Shown in pieces: positions 37,450 to 46,911 of a stretch of DNA of 64,000 bases; position 1 is the stretch's first letter, and the number at the start of each line of letters is the position of its first letter. Source of the DNA: Streptomyces sp. NBC_00708 (GTDB taxonomy: Bacteria; Actinomycetota; Actinomycetes; Streptomycetales; Streptomycetaceae); contig CP108997.1 of NCBI GenBank assembly GCA_036226585.1, forward strand, positions 496,001 through 560,000, read 5' to 3'. The notes under the pieces were generated by a model. That model saw only the letters and a list, made by a program, of their open reading frames with translations, made no database searches and had not been told where the DNA came from. Made by a program: the position numbers and the translations under genes.

Positions 37450-39045
37450 TCAGCCGACACGCCGTGCGCGCACCGCCCGCGCGCCCGCCCAGCCGAGCGC
37501 TCCGAGCGCGAGCAGGATCAGGATGCCCTCGGGCAGCGGCCCCATCCGGGTCGCCGGGGTCAGCGAGGAGCGCAGCGGCACCTCGTCCACCAGGGCGTCC
37601 GGGGTGAACATCTTCGTCTTCTGCACCACCGTGCCGTCCGGGCGGATCACCGCGCTGACCCCGCTGGTGACGGGGACGACGACGGACCGGCTGTGCTCGA
37701 CGGCGCGCACCCGGGACATCGCGAGCTGCTGGTAGGTCATCTCGCTGCGGCCGAAGGTGGCGTTGTTGCTGGGCACGGCGATCAGCTGGGCGCCGTGCTC
37801 GACCGTGTCGCGTACGGCGTCGTCGAACGCGGCCTCGTAGCAGGTCACGAGTCCGGTGTAGGTGCCCGCGAGGTCGAAGACGCCCACCTTCTTGCCGGGG
37901 CCGAAGTCGCGCTGCACGCGGTCGACGTCCGAGCTGAAGATGCGGACGAAGGAGCGCATCGGCATGTACTCGCCGAACGGCTGGATGTGGCGCTTGTCGT
38001 ACGTGGCGACCGGGCCCTTGTCCGGGTCCCACTGGATGAGGGTGTTGCGCAGGGGGCCCGCGTCGGGCTCGATGACCGCGCCGATGACGGTCGGGGCCTT
38101 GATCGCCTTGACGGCGTCGTCGATGACGATCCGCGCGTCCGGGTTGCGGTAGGGGTCGAGGTCGGAGGAGTTCTCCGGCCACAGGACGAAGTCCGGCTGC
38201 GGGACCTTGCCGGCCTTCACGTCCCGGGCGAGCTGCTCCGTACGCTTGGCGTGGTTGTCCAGGACCGCGCGGCGCTGGGAGTTGAAGTCCAGGCCGAGAC
38301 GGGGCACGTTGCCCTGGATCGCGGCGACGGTCGCGGTGCCGTCCTCGGCCGCGTCGTCCACGAGGGGCAGCGACGCGAAGGCGGCCGCCACCGGTACGAG
38401 GACGGTCGCCGCCGCCACGGCGGTGGCCCCGAGACGCAGTTCGCCGGCGGTCCGGTAGTGGAGGAAGCGGCGTACCGCCTCGAAGAGGCCGAAGCCGCAG
38501 AGCACTACGGCGAAGGAGAGCAGAGGGGTGCCGCCGAGCGCGGCGAGCGGCAGGAAGACGCTGTCCGCCTGGCCGAAGGCGATCTTGCCCCAGGGGAAGC
38601 CGCCGAACGGCACCCGGGCGCGGACCGCCTCGTCCAGCGTCCACACCGCGGCCGCCCACAGCGGTCCGCCGGGCAGCCGGGAGACGGCGGAGATGCCGAT
38701 GCAGCCGACCGCGATGAACAGTGCCTCGGCCGCGGCGAGGGCCAGCCACGGCACCGGGCCGACCTCCTCGCCGGTCCAGTGCAGCAGGGGCAGCATGAAG
38801 CCGAGCCCCGCGAGCAGTCCGAGCCCGAAGGCGGCGCGGGCCCGGCGCTCGAACAGCACCCAGCCGAGCAGGGCGAACCCGGGCAGAACCAGCCACCACA
38901 GGGGCCGGGGCGGGAAGCTGAGATACAGCATCACCCCGGAGAGGACGGCGGCCGCCGGCCGTACGAGGCGCGTGGGCAAGCCGCCTGTCCGGGAAGCGGG
39001 GGCGGGGCTCTGCGGTTCGCCGACCTGGGCGATGGTGGTGCTCAC
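37450..39045 (-). CDS. lnt: Apolipoprotein N-acyltransferase
   Basis: A 531-aa membrane enzyme that N-acylates the lipoprotein N-terminal cysteine. About seven N-terminal membrane segments are followed by a nitrilase domain with the triad: Glu in FVLWPENSSD, Lys in YDKRHIQPFGEY and Cys in LVTCYEAAFDD. ATG/GTG choice: GTG at 39045 gives VSTTIAQVGE; a longer frame extends 32 codons upstream without a ribosome site. Upstream lies a divergent O-antigen-ligase-like gene. Many Streptomyces carry two Lnt paralogues, and this window does not show the other. Confidence 0.9.
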   Translation of the reverse strand: MSTTIAQVGEPQSPAPASRTGGLPTRLVRPAAAVLSGVMLYLSFPPRPLWWLVLPGFALLGWVLFERRARAAFGLGLLAGLGFMLPLLHWTGEEVGPVPWLALAAAEALFIAVGCIGISAVSRLPGGPLWAAAVWTLDEAVRARVPFGGFPWGKIAFGQADSVFLPLAALGGTPLLSFAVVLCGFGLFEAVRRFLHYRTAGELRLGATAVAAATVLVPVAAAFASLPLVDDAAEDGTATVAAIQGNVPRLGLDFNSQRRAVLDNHAKRTEQLARDVKAGKVPQPDFVLWPENSSDLDPYRNPDARIVIDDAVKAIKAPTVIGAVIEPDAGPLRNTLIQWDPDKGPVATYDKRHIQPFGEYMPMRSFVRIFSSDVDRVQRDFGPGKKVGVFDLAGTYTGLVTCYEAAFDDAVRDTVEHGAQLIAVPSNNATFGRSEMTYQQLAMSRVRAVEHSRSVVVPVTSGVSAVIRPDGTVVQKTKMFTPDALVDEVPLRSSLTPATRMGPLPEGILILLALGALGWAGARAVRARRVG

Positions 39046-39239
39046 CCGGCGGAGTCTACGGTGGCCGGCTGTGGGCCGGGGAGCCCTGTCCCGATGGCGG
39101 AATCCCGACCACCGCATCATTTCTCCGTATCTTCCGCCCATATGCCCGGCGTGGCCGTTAACCTGTGCGCCAGTCCCCCGCCGACGGGCCGGCTCCGGCC
39201 CTCGCGTACGGGACGGTCACAGGCCGGGGGACGGACGTG

Positions 39240-40376
39240 ATGGCTGAAACAGTGGGGCGGGACCGCGCCGGGGCGCCCGAGGGCACAGCCGTTTCCGACG
39301 CCGCAGGGGCGCTGATCCTCGCCGCCTGTGCGATCTGGTCGCTGATCAGCGCGGCAGGGCGTGAGACCAGGCCGGAGGGGGTGCTGCTCGCGCTGCTCGC
39401 CGTCGCCGCCGGCTTCGCCTGCGGGCGCATCTGCGGCACGCTGCTGCCGGTGGCCACCGCCACGGGCGCCGCGCTGGTGTCCCTTCTCCTGGCCCTCGTC
39501 TGGCGTCACGGCATGCCGGGAGCGACGGCCACCGGGGACCACACGCCCGGTCAGACCGGTGCCGCCGCCGCGCTGCTGGTCCTCGCCGCCGGGGCCGCCT
39601 GTTGCGCGGCGGCGGGGGCGGGGAGGGGGCCGCTGCGCATGGCTCTGCGGCTGCTCGCCCTCGGTACGGCCGCCGTCTCCCTGACGCTGAGTTCGGTGGC
39701 CGGGTTCGCGGCGGCGCTCGCCGTGCTGATCTGCTCGCTGGCCGCCGCCAGGACGCGGCGCCGGCTGCCCGGTCTCGTCGGCCTCGCACTGGTGGCGGGG
39801 CTGTTCGCCGGTACCTCGTGGGCCGTGGCCGAGGAGGTGCTGCCCGACGGGCTCGCGGTCTCCCTGGAGGGCCCGCTCACCCGGAACCGGGTCGACCTGT
39901 GGCAGGACGCCGCGCGGCTGGCGGAGGGGCATCCCGTGCTCGGCGTCGGTCCCGGCCGCTTCGACGAGCTGAGCCCGACCGCGCAGCAGAGCCTCGGTTC
40001 GGACGGGAAGCCGCACTCGGCTCCGTGGCAGCAGGCCGCCGAGCAGGGGGTGGTGGGGGTGGTGCTGCTGGGCGCCGCGTTCGGCTGGCTGCTGTACGCG
40101 CTGTGGCGCTCGCCGCGCTCCACGGCGGTGGTCCTGACGGCGGGGGCGGCGCTCACGGCGCTGGCCGCGCTGGCGAGCGTGGGCAACGCGCTGAGCTTCA
40201 CCCCGGTGACGGCGGGAGCGGGGCTGCTGGCCGGGCTGGCGTCGGCCAGGCGCCCGATCGGGGCGGGCCGGCCGTGCGGACCGGACGGGGACGAACCGGA
40301 CGGCGCGGCGGAGGGGCCGGAGGTCAGGCCCCGGCCGGGAAACCGGAGGACGGCAGATGCAGGCGGGCGCGGATGA
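39240..40376 (+). CDS. O-antigen ligase / polymerase-like membrane protein (Wzy_C-like)
   Basis: A 378-aa multi-spanning protein with about ten hydrophobic helices. A large loop contains RNRVDLWQDAARLAEGHPVL followed by GVGPGRFDEL near residue 238, the signature of the O-antigen ligase/Wzy_C family. It may polymerise or attach cell-surface glycans. The C-terminal 60 residues are charged and low complexity. ATG at 39240, following GGGGGACGGAC. Its 3' end overlaps the convergent gene ending at 40324 by 53 bp. Confidence 0.8.
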   Translation: MAETVGRDRAGAPEGTAVSDAAGALILAACAIWSLISAAGRETRPEGVLLALLAVAAGFACGRICGTLLPVATATGAALVSLLLALVWRHGMPGATATGDHTPGQTGAAAALLVLAAGAACCAAAGAGRGPLRMALRLLALGTAAVSLTLSSVAGFAAALAVLICSLAAARTRRRLPGLVGLALVAGLFAGTSWAVAEEVLPDGLAVSLEGPLTRNRVDLWQDAARLAEGHPVLGVGPGRFDELSPTAQQSLGSDGKPHSAPWQQAAEQGVVGVVLLGAAFGWLLYALWRSPRSTAVVLTAGAALTALAALASVGNALSFTPVTAGAGLLAGLASARRPIGAGRPCGPDGDEPDGAAEGPEVRPRPGNRRTADAGGRG

Positions 40377-40887
40377 ACCGTACGCCCGCCTCGGCGTCGT
40401 CCACCGTGATGGTGAAGGTGCGGCCGTCGCCGAGCCGGAGCACCAGCCCCTCGCCCCGGCGCACGACCACGGCCGTGCCCTTCTCGGGGCGCCAGCGATA
40501 GCCCCAGCCGCCCCATTGCCGGGGGGTCACCTGGGGGGCGAAGTCGGCCGCCACCACATGGGTGAGCAGGATGCGGCGTCGCGGCAGACCCATGTGGCCG
40601 CAGCGCACCTCCAGGGCGTCGCCGTCCACGCGGACGGCCACGTTCACGAAGGCGAGGGTGCCGAAGAGCATGAGCAGTCCGGCAGCCATGCAGCCGATCA
40701 CCGACATGAGCAGCGGGGCGATGCCGGAGGTCCAGGTGGAGCTGACCGCGAGCTGGATGCCCAGGGCCAGGCAGGCGGCGCCCAGCGCCGCGAGGACCCA
40801 CTGGGTGCGGTTGGTGGCCCGGCCGACCCAGACCTGCGAGTGGGTTCCGGTTCCGGTGCGCTTCGGTTCTCCGGCGTGCTCCCTCAT
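40324..40887 (-). CDS. Membrane protein with two TM helices and a PH-like domain
   Basis: A 187-aa protein with two N-terminal membrane helices (WVLAALGAACLALGIQLAV and LLMSVIGCMAAGLLMLFG). A cytoplasmic beta-rich domain ends in GEGLVLRLGDGRTFTITVDD, then an amphipathic helix, as in bacterial PH-like membrane proteins. No enzymatic motif. ATG at 40887. Overlaps the O-antigen-ligase-like gene tail-to-tail by 53 bp. Function unknown. Confidence 0.8.
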   Translation of the reverse strand: MREHAGEPKRTGTGTHSQVWVGRATNRTQWVLAALGAACLALGIQLAVSSTWTSGIAPLLMSVIGCMAAGLLMLFGTLAFVNVAVRVDGDALEVRCGHMGLPRRRILLTHVVAADFAPQVTPRQWGGWGYRWRPEKGTAVVVRRGEGLVLRLGDGRTFTITVDDAEAGVRFIRARLHLPSSGFPAGA

Positions 40888-40955
40888 GCCCAGCAGCGTA
40901 CTGAAGAACGGGCGCGCGGGAAGGGCACGAGCGCTGCGGCGGGGCCGCCGGAACG

Positions 40956-41738
40956 TCAGCGGACGGAGCCGAGGGCGGCCAGCCCACGCCCTTCCGCATA
41001 GGCCAGGGCGGCCTGCGGCAGCTCTGCGGCGCGTCCGCTGAGGATGACCTCGATGGAGGAGGAGGGTTCGGCCGACGGGGCGGGTTCGGCACCGATCCGG
41101 CGCAGTGCCTGGGCGGCGACGGCCCCGGCGGATCCGTGCAGGGCGACCGGGGGCCGGCCGGGCCTGCCGACGGCGGCGCGGATGCGCTCGGCCACGAGCT
41201 CGTAGTGGGTGCAGCCGAGGACGACGGCCCGTACGTCGGGCGGGGTGAGCGCGGCGGCGGCGGCCACCGCCCGCTCGATGCCGGCCTCGTCCGCGTACTG
41301 CACGGCGTCGGCGAGGCCGGGGCAGGGCACCTCGGTGACGGAGGCGGACCCGGCGAAGTCACGGATCAGCCCGCGCTGGTAGGGGCTGCCGGTGGTGGCC
41401 GGTGTGGCCCAGATCGCCACGGAGCCGCCGGCCGCGGCGGCGGGCTTGATCGCCGGGACGGTACCGATGACGGGCAGGCCCGGTTCCAGCTCGGCGCGCA
41501 GGGTCTCCAGGGCGTGCACGGACGCGGTATTGCAGGCGACGATCAGCGCGTCCGGCCGGTGCGCGGCGGCGGCCCGCGCCACTGCGAGGGCGTGGGTCTT
41601 CACGCCTTCGGGAGCGCGGCCCCAGGGCATGTTGTCGGGGTCGGAGGAGAGCACGAGATCGGCGTCCGGCCTCAGCCGGCGTACTGCGGCGGCGGCGGCG
41701 AGCAGCCCGATTCCGGAGTCCATGAGCGCGATCTTCAC
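40956..41738 (-). CDS. Glutamate racemase-like protein (Asp/Glu racemase family)
   Basis: A 260-aa member of the MurI/aspartate racemase superfamily. The two catalytic cysteines are visible in IVACNTASVHA near residue 69 and VVLGCTHYELV near 176, and the N-terminal DSGIGL replaces the usual DSGxGG. It would interconvert L- and D-glutamate for peptidoglycan, but sequence divergence suggests it is a paralogue rather than the housekeeping MurI. ATG at 41738. It lies divergent from a glycosyltransferase gene 58 bp away. Confidence 0.85.
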   Translation of the reverse strand: MKIALMDSGIGLLAAAAAVRRLRPDADLVLSSDPDNMPWGRAPEGVKTHALAVARAAAAHRPDALIVACNTASVHALETLRAELEPGLPVIGTVPAIKPAAAAGGSVAIWATPATTGSPYQRGLIRDFAGSASVTEVPCPGLADAVQYADEAGIERAVAAAAALTPPDVRAVVLGCTHYELVAERIRAAVGRPGRPPVALHGSAGAVAAQALRRIGAEPAPSAEPSSSIEVILSGRAAELPQAALAYAEGRGLAALGSVR

Positions 41739-41796
41739 CCGGTCACCATAGTCGACCGCCCTTGCGGTCCCCGCTCAGTGGTGCAGACTTCCGCCA

Positions 41797-42969
41797 ATGA
41801 GCGCCGTTGCCTGGATCGCCGTGGGTTCGCTTGTCGCATGGGTGTGGCTGCTGCTGGGCCAGGGGTTCTTCTGGCGCACCGACCAGCGCCTCCCGAGCCG
41901 CGCCGACCCGGAGCGCTGGCCCTCGGTCGCCGTCGTGGTGCCCGCGCGCGACGAGGCGGAGATGCTGCCGGTGAGCCTGCCGTCGCTGCTGGCGCAGGAT
42001 TATCCGGGGGCCGCCGAGATCTTCCTGGTCGACGACTGCAGCAAGGACGGTACGGGGGACGTCGCCCGCATGCTGTCCGTGCGGTGCGGGGGCCTGCCGG
42101 TGACCGTGGTCTCGCCCGGGGAGCCCGAGCCCGGCTGGACGGGCAAGCTCTGGGCCGTACGTCATGGGATGGCGCTGGCGCGTACCCGGGAGCCGGAGTA
42201 CCTGCTGCTCACGGACGCCGACATCGCGCACGAGCCGGACAGCCTGCGGGAGCTGGTGGCCGCCGCGGAGTCGGGCGGCTTCGACCTGGTCTCGCAGATG
42301 GCGCGGCTGCGGGTGGCGAGCGTCTGGGAGCGGCTGGTCGTTCCGGCCTTCGTCTACTTCTTCGCGCAGCTCTATCCGTTCCGGTGGATCAACCGGAAGG
42401 GCGGCCGGACGGCCGCCGCGGCGGGGGGCTGTGTGCTGCTGCGGTCGGAGGCGGCGGTGCGGGCGGGGGTGCCCGGCTCGATCCGGCAGGCGGTGATCGA
42501 CGATGTGTCGCTGGCACGGGCGGTACGGCGCTCGGGGGGCCGGATCTGGCTGGGGCTCGCGGACCGGGTGGACAGTGTGCGCCCGTACCCGTGCCTGGCC
42601 GATCTGTGGCGGATGGTCTCGCGCAGCGCGTACGCCCAGCTGCGGCACAATCCGCTGGTGCTGCTCGGTACGGTGCTCGGGCTCGCGCTCGTCTATCTCG
42701 CCCCGCCGGTGACGCTGGTGGCCGGGCTGCTGGGCGGGGACGCGGTGGCGGCGTGGGCCGGGGGGCTCGCGTGGGCCGTCATGGCGGGGACGTACATGCC
42801 GATGCTCGGCTACTACCGGCAGTCGCTGTGGCTCGCCCCGCTGCTGCCGTTCACCGCACTGCTGTACCTGCTGATGACCGTCGATTCGGCGGTGCAGCAC
42901 TACCGGGGACGCGGTGCGGCCTGGAAGGGGCGTACGTACGCCCGTCCCGAGGCCGCACCGGATCAGTGA
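41797..42969 (+). CDS. Hopene-associated-type glycosyltransferase (HpnB-like, GT2)
   Basis: A 390-aa membrane-bound family-2 glycosyltransferase. An N-terminal helix is followed by the GT-A domain: VAVVVPARDEAEMLP, FLVDDCSKDGTGD, GWTGKLWAVRHGM, LLLTDADIAHEPDS and the IDDVSLARAVRRSGG acceptor motif. Three C-terminal helices close it. The order W-R-x-D near the start and GWTGKLWA match proteins annotated HpnB in hopanoid clusters, but no squalene-hopene or other hpn gene is present here. ATG at 41797. Substrate unproven. Confidence 0.85.
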   Translation: MSAVAWIAVGSLVAWVWLLLGQGFFWRTDQRLPSRADPERWPSVAVVVPARDEAEMLPVSLPSLLAQDYPGAAEIFLVDDCSKDGTGDVARMLSVRCGGLPVTVVSPGEPEPGWTGKLWAVRHGMALARTREPEYLLLTDADIAHEPDSLRELVAAAESGGFDLVSQMARLRVASVWERLVVPAFVYFFAQLYPFRWINRKGGRTAAAAGGCVLLRSEAAVRAGVPGSIRQAVIDDVSLARAVRRSGGRIWLGLADRVDSVRPYPCLADLWRMVSRSAYAQLRHNPLVLLGTVLGLALVYLAPPVTLVAGLLGGDAVAAWAGGLAWAVMAGTYMPMLGYYRQSLWLAPLLPFTALLYLLMTVDSAVQHYRGRGAAWKGRTYARPEAAPDQ

Positions 42970-42990
42970 CTCAGTGACATCCGGGCGCGG

Positions 42991-44304
42991 TCACTTGCGG
43001 CCCGGGGTCCAGTTCATGCCCCAGCCGTAGGCGTGGTCGATGGTGCGCTGCGGGCTGACGCCGCGCTGCGGCACCAGATAGCGGGCCTCGCGCTGCACGG
43101 TGAGGTCGCTGCCGGTGTTGGTGATGAGCGCGAGCGCGCAGACGGTGGACGGGACCGTGCACTCGTCCAGCGAGAAGTCGATCGGCGCGCCGTGCTGGGG
43201 CTGGAGGGTGACCGTGGCGTGCAGATCGGCGAAGCTGCGGGCCCCCTCGTAGATGGTGACGAAGATCAGGACCCGGCGGAGCTGCGCCTTGTGGTCGAGG
43301 TTGATCGTCAGGTTCTCACCGGTGTCGACGGCACCGGTGCGGTCGTCGCCGTCGAGGTGGATGAACGGCGGCTGGTGGAGTGCGCCGAAGGCGTTTCCGA
43401 GCGCCTGGACGACTCCCTTGCGGCCGTCGGTCAGTTCGTACAGGGCGCAGAGGTCCAGGTCGAGGTCCGAGTGGTTCGCCACGGCCCGGCCGAGCTTGCT
43501 GCCCCATCCCTTGAACTGCTTGCGCACCTCCCAGTTGAGGTTGACGCGCATGGCACCCGACGTGCCGCCCTGCTTGGTGAGGGAGACGGACGGCGCCTCC
43601 TTCGTGAGCGTCACCTTGGTCAGCCGGACGGGCTGGGTGACGGGCGGCGCCGGAGGGGCCGGCGGAACCGGGGGCGCCATCGGCGCGGCGAGCGTCGGCT
43701 GCGGGTACTGGGGAGGCGGCGGGGCGGCCGCGACCCGGGTGGCCGGCCGGGGCTGCGGCGCCGCCTGCGGCTGCTGCGGTTCGTCCACGGAGATCCCGAA
43801 GTCCGTGGCGAGGCCCGCGAGTCCGGAGCCGTAGCCCTGGCCGACCGCGCGGAACTTCCAGGCGCCCTGGCGCCGGTAGAGCTCACCGAGGATGAAGGCC
43901 GTCTCCACGGTCGCGTCGGAGCTGTCGAAGCGAGCCAGTTCGGCCCCGTTCATCGCGTCCAGGACCCGTACGTACAGTCCGCTGACCCGGCCGAACGTGC
44001 CGCCGTCCGCCGAAGCGGCCAGCACCACGCGGTCGATGGCCGGCTCCACGCGCGCCAGGTCGGCGAAGAGGGTGTCGGTCGCCGCGCCGCCGGCGGTGCG
44101 CTTGCCCTCGTGGCGCACCGAGCCGGAGGTGTGGGACGGCTGGTTGTAGAAGACGAAGTCCCCGTCGTTGCGCACCTTTCCCGAGCCGAGGAGAAGAAGC
44201 GCGGAGGCGTCCACGTCGGGTGTCCCCGGAGCGGTGCGCCATCCGATTTCGACACGCACGGCCTGGGCCGCCACTGGGACATTGGTTCCCTTTTGCATGG
44301 TCAT
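42991..44304 (-). CDS. TerA/TerD-like double-domain protein (tellurite-resistance family)
   Basis: A 437-aa protein with two TerD-superfamily domains. The first (about residues 1-170) has VRVEIGWRT, DFVFYNQPSHTSGSVRHEG and ELYRRQGAWKFRAVGQGY. A Pro/Ala/Gln-rich linker (about 175-245) leads to a TerA-like second domain with SLTKQGG, LDLDLCALYELTDG and IHLDGDDRTG, where acidic residues probably bind calcium. Such proteins occur in stress and membrane-associated complexes in Streptomyces. I prefer ATG 44304 (MTMQKGTN), preceded by GGGGGCGAG, over an upstream frame. Function inferred from family only. Confidence 0.88.
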   Translation of the reverse strand: MTMQKGTNVPVAAQAVRVEIGWRTAPGTPDVDASALLLLGSGKVRNDGDFVFYNQPSHTSGSVRHEGKRTAGGAATDTLFADLARVEPAIDRVVLAASADGGTFGRVSGLYVRVLDAMNGAELARFDSSDATVETAFILGELYRRQGAWKFRAVGQGYGSGLAGLATDFGISVDEPQQPQAAPQPRPATRVAAAPPPPQYPQPTLAAPMAPPVPPAPPAPPVTQPVRLTKVTLTKEAPSVSLTKQGGTSGAMRVNLNWEVRKQFKGWGSKLGRAVANHSDLDLDLCALYELTDGRKGVVQALGNAFGALHQPPFIHLDGDDRTGAVDTGENLTINLDHKAQLRRVLIFVTIYEGARSFADLHATVTLQPQHGAPIDFSLDECTVPSTVCALALITNTGSDLTVQREARYLVPQRGVSPQRTIDHAYGWGMNWTPGRK

Positions 44305-44419
44305 GCTCGCCCCCATCACGAGTCCGCTGCCGAGACCTTTCCGGGTCAACCTAATGCCCGCCCTGCCACAGGACCCACACAGGTACGGGTACGGACAACC
44401 GGTCCGGCTCTTCCCGGGG

Positions 44420-45110
44420 TCAGTCGGCAGCCGCCCCGGCGCTGCCCCGGGTAGGCGCGGTCACCTCAATAGCGCTTCGGAAATCGGTGAGTTCGAGCGA
44501 GAGACGAATGTCGGGGCCGGACGCGAAGTGCATGTTCTCGCGTATGCGCACGACACGGCCCCGGCCGTCGACCCATGCCTCGGCGTACCGTTGTCGCGGG
44601 GCGGAGATTGCGCCCGGCGGTCCTGTCGACGGATTCGACGTCCTTCGGCGTGACGCGGGCCGAGACACGCACGGGATCGCTCCCCCGGTCCACGGTGGCG
44701 TCGTGGTCGAGCAGGAGCCGTACGAACTGCGGGAGGCGGTCGACGGGTACACCGCCCTTGGCCGTCGCCGCGGGGAATTCCTGCCACGCGCCACGCGTCC
44801 CGACCGCGCGCCGGTACACCTTCTCCCGGGTGATCACGACGTCCTCGGTGTACTGGGCGGTGGTGTCCGTCGTCCGCCCCGTCAAGGGCGCGTTGAGATT
44901 GAGCCGGCCCTCCATGAGCTGCAGCCGGTCCGACCCGGATTGCGTGACGGCGCGGAGTGCGGCCGAGCAGGGGGCGTCATCGGCCGAGGCGAGCAGTTCG
45001 CGGACCTTCTCGGGGCCGGATTCCGTTCGCGCGGCCGAGTCCGGTGCGCATGCCGTGACCATCAGTGCGGAGAGCGCCGCAATCCAGGGCGCGGTTCGGC
45101 GGTGATTCAA
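44420..45110 (-). pseudogene. Lipoprotein gene with an apparent +1 frameshift
   Basis: Two minus-strand frames together encode one lipoprotein. The N-terminal part starts at TTG 45110 (good AGAGGAA site) with a lipobox MVTAC and an LppX/LprG-like body to about SVDRTAG. The C-terminal part (EAWVDGRGRVVRIREN to the stop at 44420) continues in another frame. Removing one base from the CCC run at 44613-44615 (GGG on the coding strand) joins them seamlessly as TAGAISAPRQRYAEAW. Either the gene is broken or the base is a sequencing error. Without correction, translation runs to 44466 with an aberrant Arg-rich tail. Confidence 0.75.
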
Positions 45111-45245
45111 GGGTGGATTCCTCTGTGTACGGGCCTGCGAAGACAACGATGTTTCAGCAGGTCAGACAGACAGAGTGAGGGTAAATCCGATGACCACAAA
45201 ATTGGGACTCCCCAATCTGCACATCGTGGGCTTAACTTAGGTGTC

Positions 45246-45722
45246 ATGACCTCCCCCCGCTCCACCTACGGTGGCGGCTACTACGCCGCGCCGTCGTTCC
45301 CCGACACTCCGATCTACGACTCCCTGGTCGCGGAGCGGGGCACCCCTCAGATCGCACCGATCCGAGTGCCTGCCGCGTACGACACCGGCAACAGCTACCT
45401 GCCGGCGCTCCCCGCGGCCCTGCCGGCTCTTCCCGCGGCGCCCTCCCAGCCCCAGCAGTCCTACGGCTACCCCCAGCCGACGGCACAGCAGGGCTACGCA
45501 CCGATGCAGCCCGCGCAGTTGCAGCACGCGCCGGCGCCCTACATCCCGCAGCAGCCGGCCGGCGGTCGTGGGATGTACCAGGCGCCCCCGCCGCAGCAGC
45601 AACGGCCGGCGCCGAGCACGGGCTACGAGTCGATGCGCCCCGCGGCGCCTCGGCCCGCCCCCCAGCAGGCCCCGTACGAGGACCCGTACGGGCGGCCCTA
45701 CCAGGGCGGCCGGGGCTACTAG
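45246..45722 (+). CDS. Pro/Gln/Tyr-rich low-complexity protein (DUF6643-like)
   Basis: A 158-aa protein beginning MTSPRSTYGGGYYAAPSFPD, followed by a proline-, glutamine- and tyrosine-rich region to the end (PYGRPYQGGRGY). I recall close relatives across Streptomyces as a family of unknown function. It has no signal peptide, membrane helix or catalytic motif, and is probably disordered and could bind partners or phase-separate (speculative). ATG at 45246 with AGGTG just upstream. It is divergent from the frameshifted lipoprotein and followed by a 13-bp GC hairpin. Confidence 0.8.
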   Translation: MTSPRSTYGGGYYAAPSFPDTPIYDSLVAERGTPQIAPIRVPAAYDTGNSYLPALPAALPALPAAPSQPQQSYGYPQPTAQQGYAPMQPAQLQHAPAPYIPQQPAGGRGMYQAPPPQQQRPAPSTGYESMRPAAPRPAPQQAPYEDPYGRPYQGGRGY

Positions 45723-45844
45723 CCGGAGCACGGAGGGGGACGAGCGCGGCCGGAGGCGCCGCGCCCGGCGGAACGGGCGCGTGCGGCGGTCCGGGCCGAG
45801 TGCCGTCCGCTCCGTCTCGACGCCCTGAATGCGCTCGTCGCGCG

Positions 45845-45875
45845 CGGCGGCGGCCCCGGGGAGGGGCCGCCGCCG
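45845..45875. terminator. GC-rich hairpin in the 390-bp gap after 45722
   Basis: CGGCGGCGGCCCC pairs perfectly with GGGGCCGCCGCCG around a GGGGA loop. It lies 122 bp after the low-complexity protein gene. Nothing else was recognised between 45723 and 46112. Confidence 0.65.
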
Positions 45876-46112
45876 AAGCGCGTTTCCGGCCCGCCGCTGT
45901 GGTGGGCGGCAGCGGTACGGCCGCTCGGGCGGAGGAGGGCGGGAGCCGGATCGCGAGGGGGCACCCCCGTCCGCGTACTCGGCCGAATGTGCCCGCGGAC
46001 GCCGGGAACTCACGGCGGCGGACCGCGCGTTGAGCACAGTGGGCCGCTCCCGCTGCGCGGCCCCGGGGCCTGTCCTGCGGATCGGGCCGGACACGGAAGG
46101 GGGTGCGGGACT

Positions 46113-46718
46113 GTGCGGGCCATGGTGGGTGTCTGGCGCTGGCGGCACAACCCGCTGCGCCGGGCGACGGACCGGTTCGAGGCGTGGCTGGCGCTGCTCG
46201 CGTTCCTTCTGCTGATGCTGGCGGCTCCGGCGCTCGGCTGGCTCTGCGGGGCCCGGACCGACGCGGCGCTGACGGCCTCGGTGCGCGCCCAGCGGGCGGA
46301 CCGTCACCTCAGCACCGCCGTCGTGGTGCGCCGGGTGGCCGCCTCCCGTTTCGTCGCCGACCCCGAGATATCCACCGGCCGCATGGCGCGGACCGAGGTC
46401 GTGGCGCGATGGCACGCTCCGGACGGCAGCGCGCGCACCGCGGCGGTGACGACCGCCGCGCGCAACGCGAAGCCCGGCGCGAAGGTGTGGGTCTGGACCG
46501 ACCGGGAGGGCGATCCGGCGCCGCGTCCGATGGACCTGCCGACGGCGCACACCCATGCGGCGCTGGCCGGGCTCGGGGCCGCGATGCTGGCCGCCCTCCT
46601 GATCGAGTGCGGCAGGCGCCTGACCGTCCGCCGCATGACACGGCGGCGGTACGAACGGCTCGACCGGGCCTGGGCCGCGGCAGGCCCCGACTGGGGCAGG
46701 ACAGGCACCGGCAGCTAG
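46113..46718 (+). CDS. Rv1733c-like two-helix membrane protein
   Basis: A 201-aa membrane protein: an N-terminal basic stretch (WRWRHNPLRRATDRFEAW), one membrane helix (LLAFLLLMLAAPALGWLCG), an extracytoplasmic domain of about 100 residues with VVVRRVAASRF and VWVWTDREGDPAPRP, and a second helix (LAGLGAAMLAALLIEC). This layout matches the Rv1733c family of M. tuberculosis, a dormancy-associated protein of unknown function. GTG start at 46113; an in-frame ATG three codons on is also possible. Stands alone. Confidence 0.8.
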   Translation: MRAMVGVWRWRHNPLRRATDRFEAWLALLAFLLLMLAAPALGWLCGARTDAALTASVRAQRADRHLSTAVVVRRVAASRFVADPEISTGRMARTEVVARWHAPDGSARTAAVTTAARNAKPGAKVWVWTDREGDPAPRPMDLPTAHTHAALAGLGAAMLAALLIECGRRLTVRRMTRRRYERLDRAWAAAGPDWGRTGTGS

Positions 46719-46911
46719 ATCGTTTCCTCGAACGCCCCGATCCGCCGGGCAGGTGCCGGGACCTGCGCATCGGGTCAACTCGCGGCCTCCGCGCGCGCTA
46801 CGGTGGACCGGCCCGCCCGTCGCTCTCCGGCAGGCGGACCCCGGCTGGTCGCTGCCGCGAGGCCGGTGACCCGGGCACCACACACGCACGAGGCGGGGGC
46901 ACGACAGCGCC

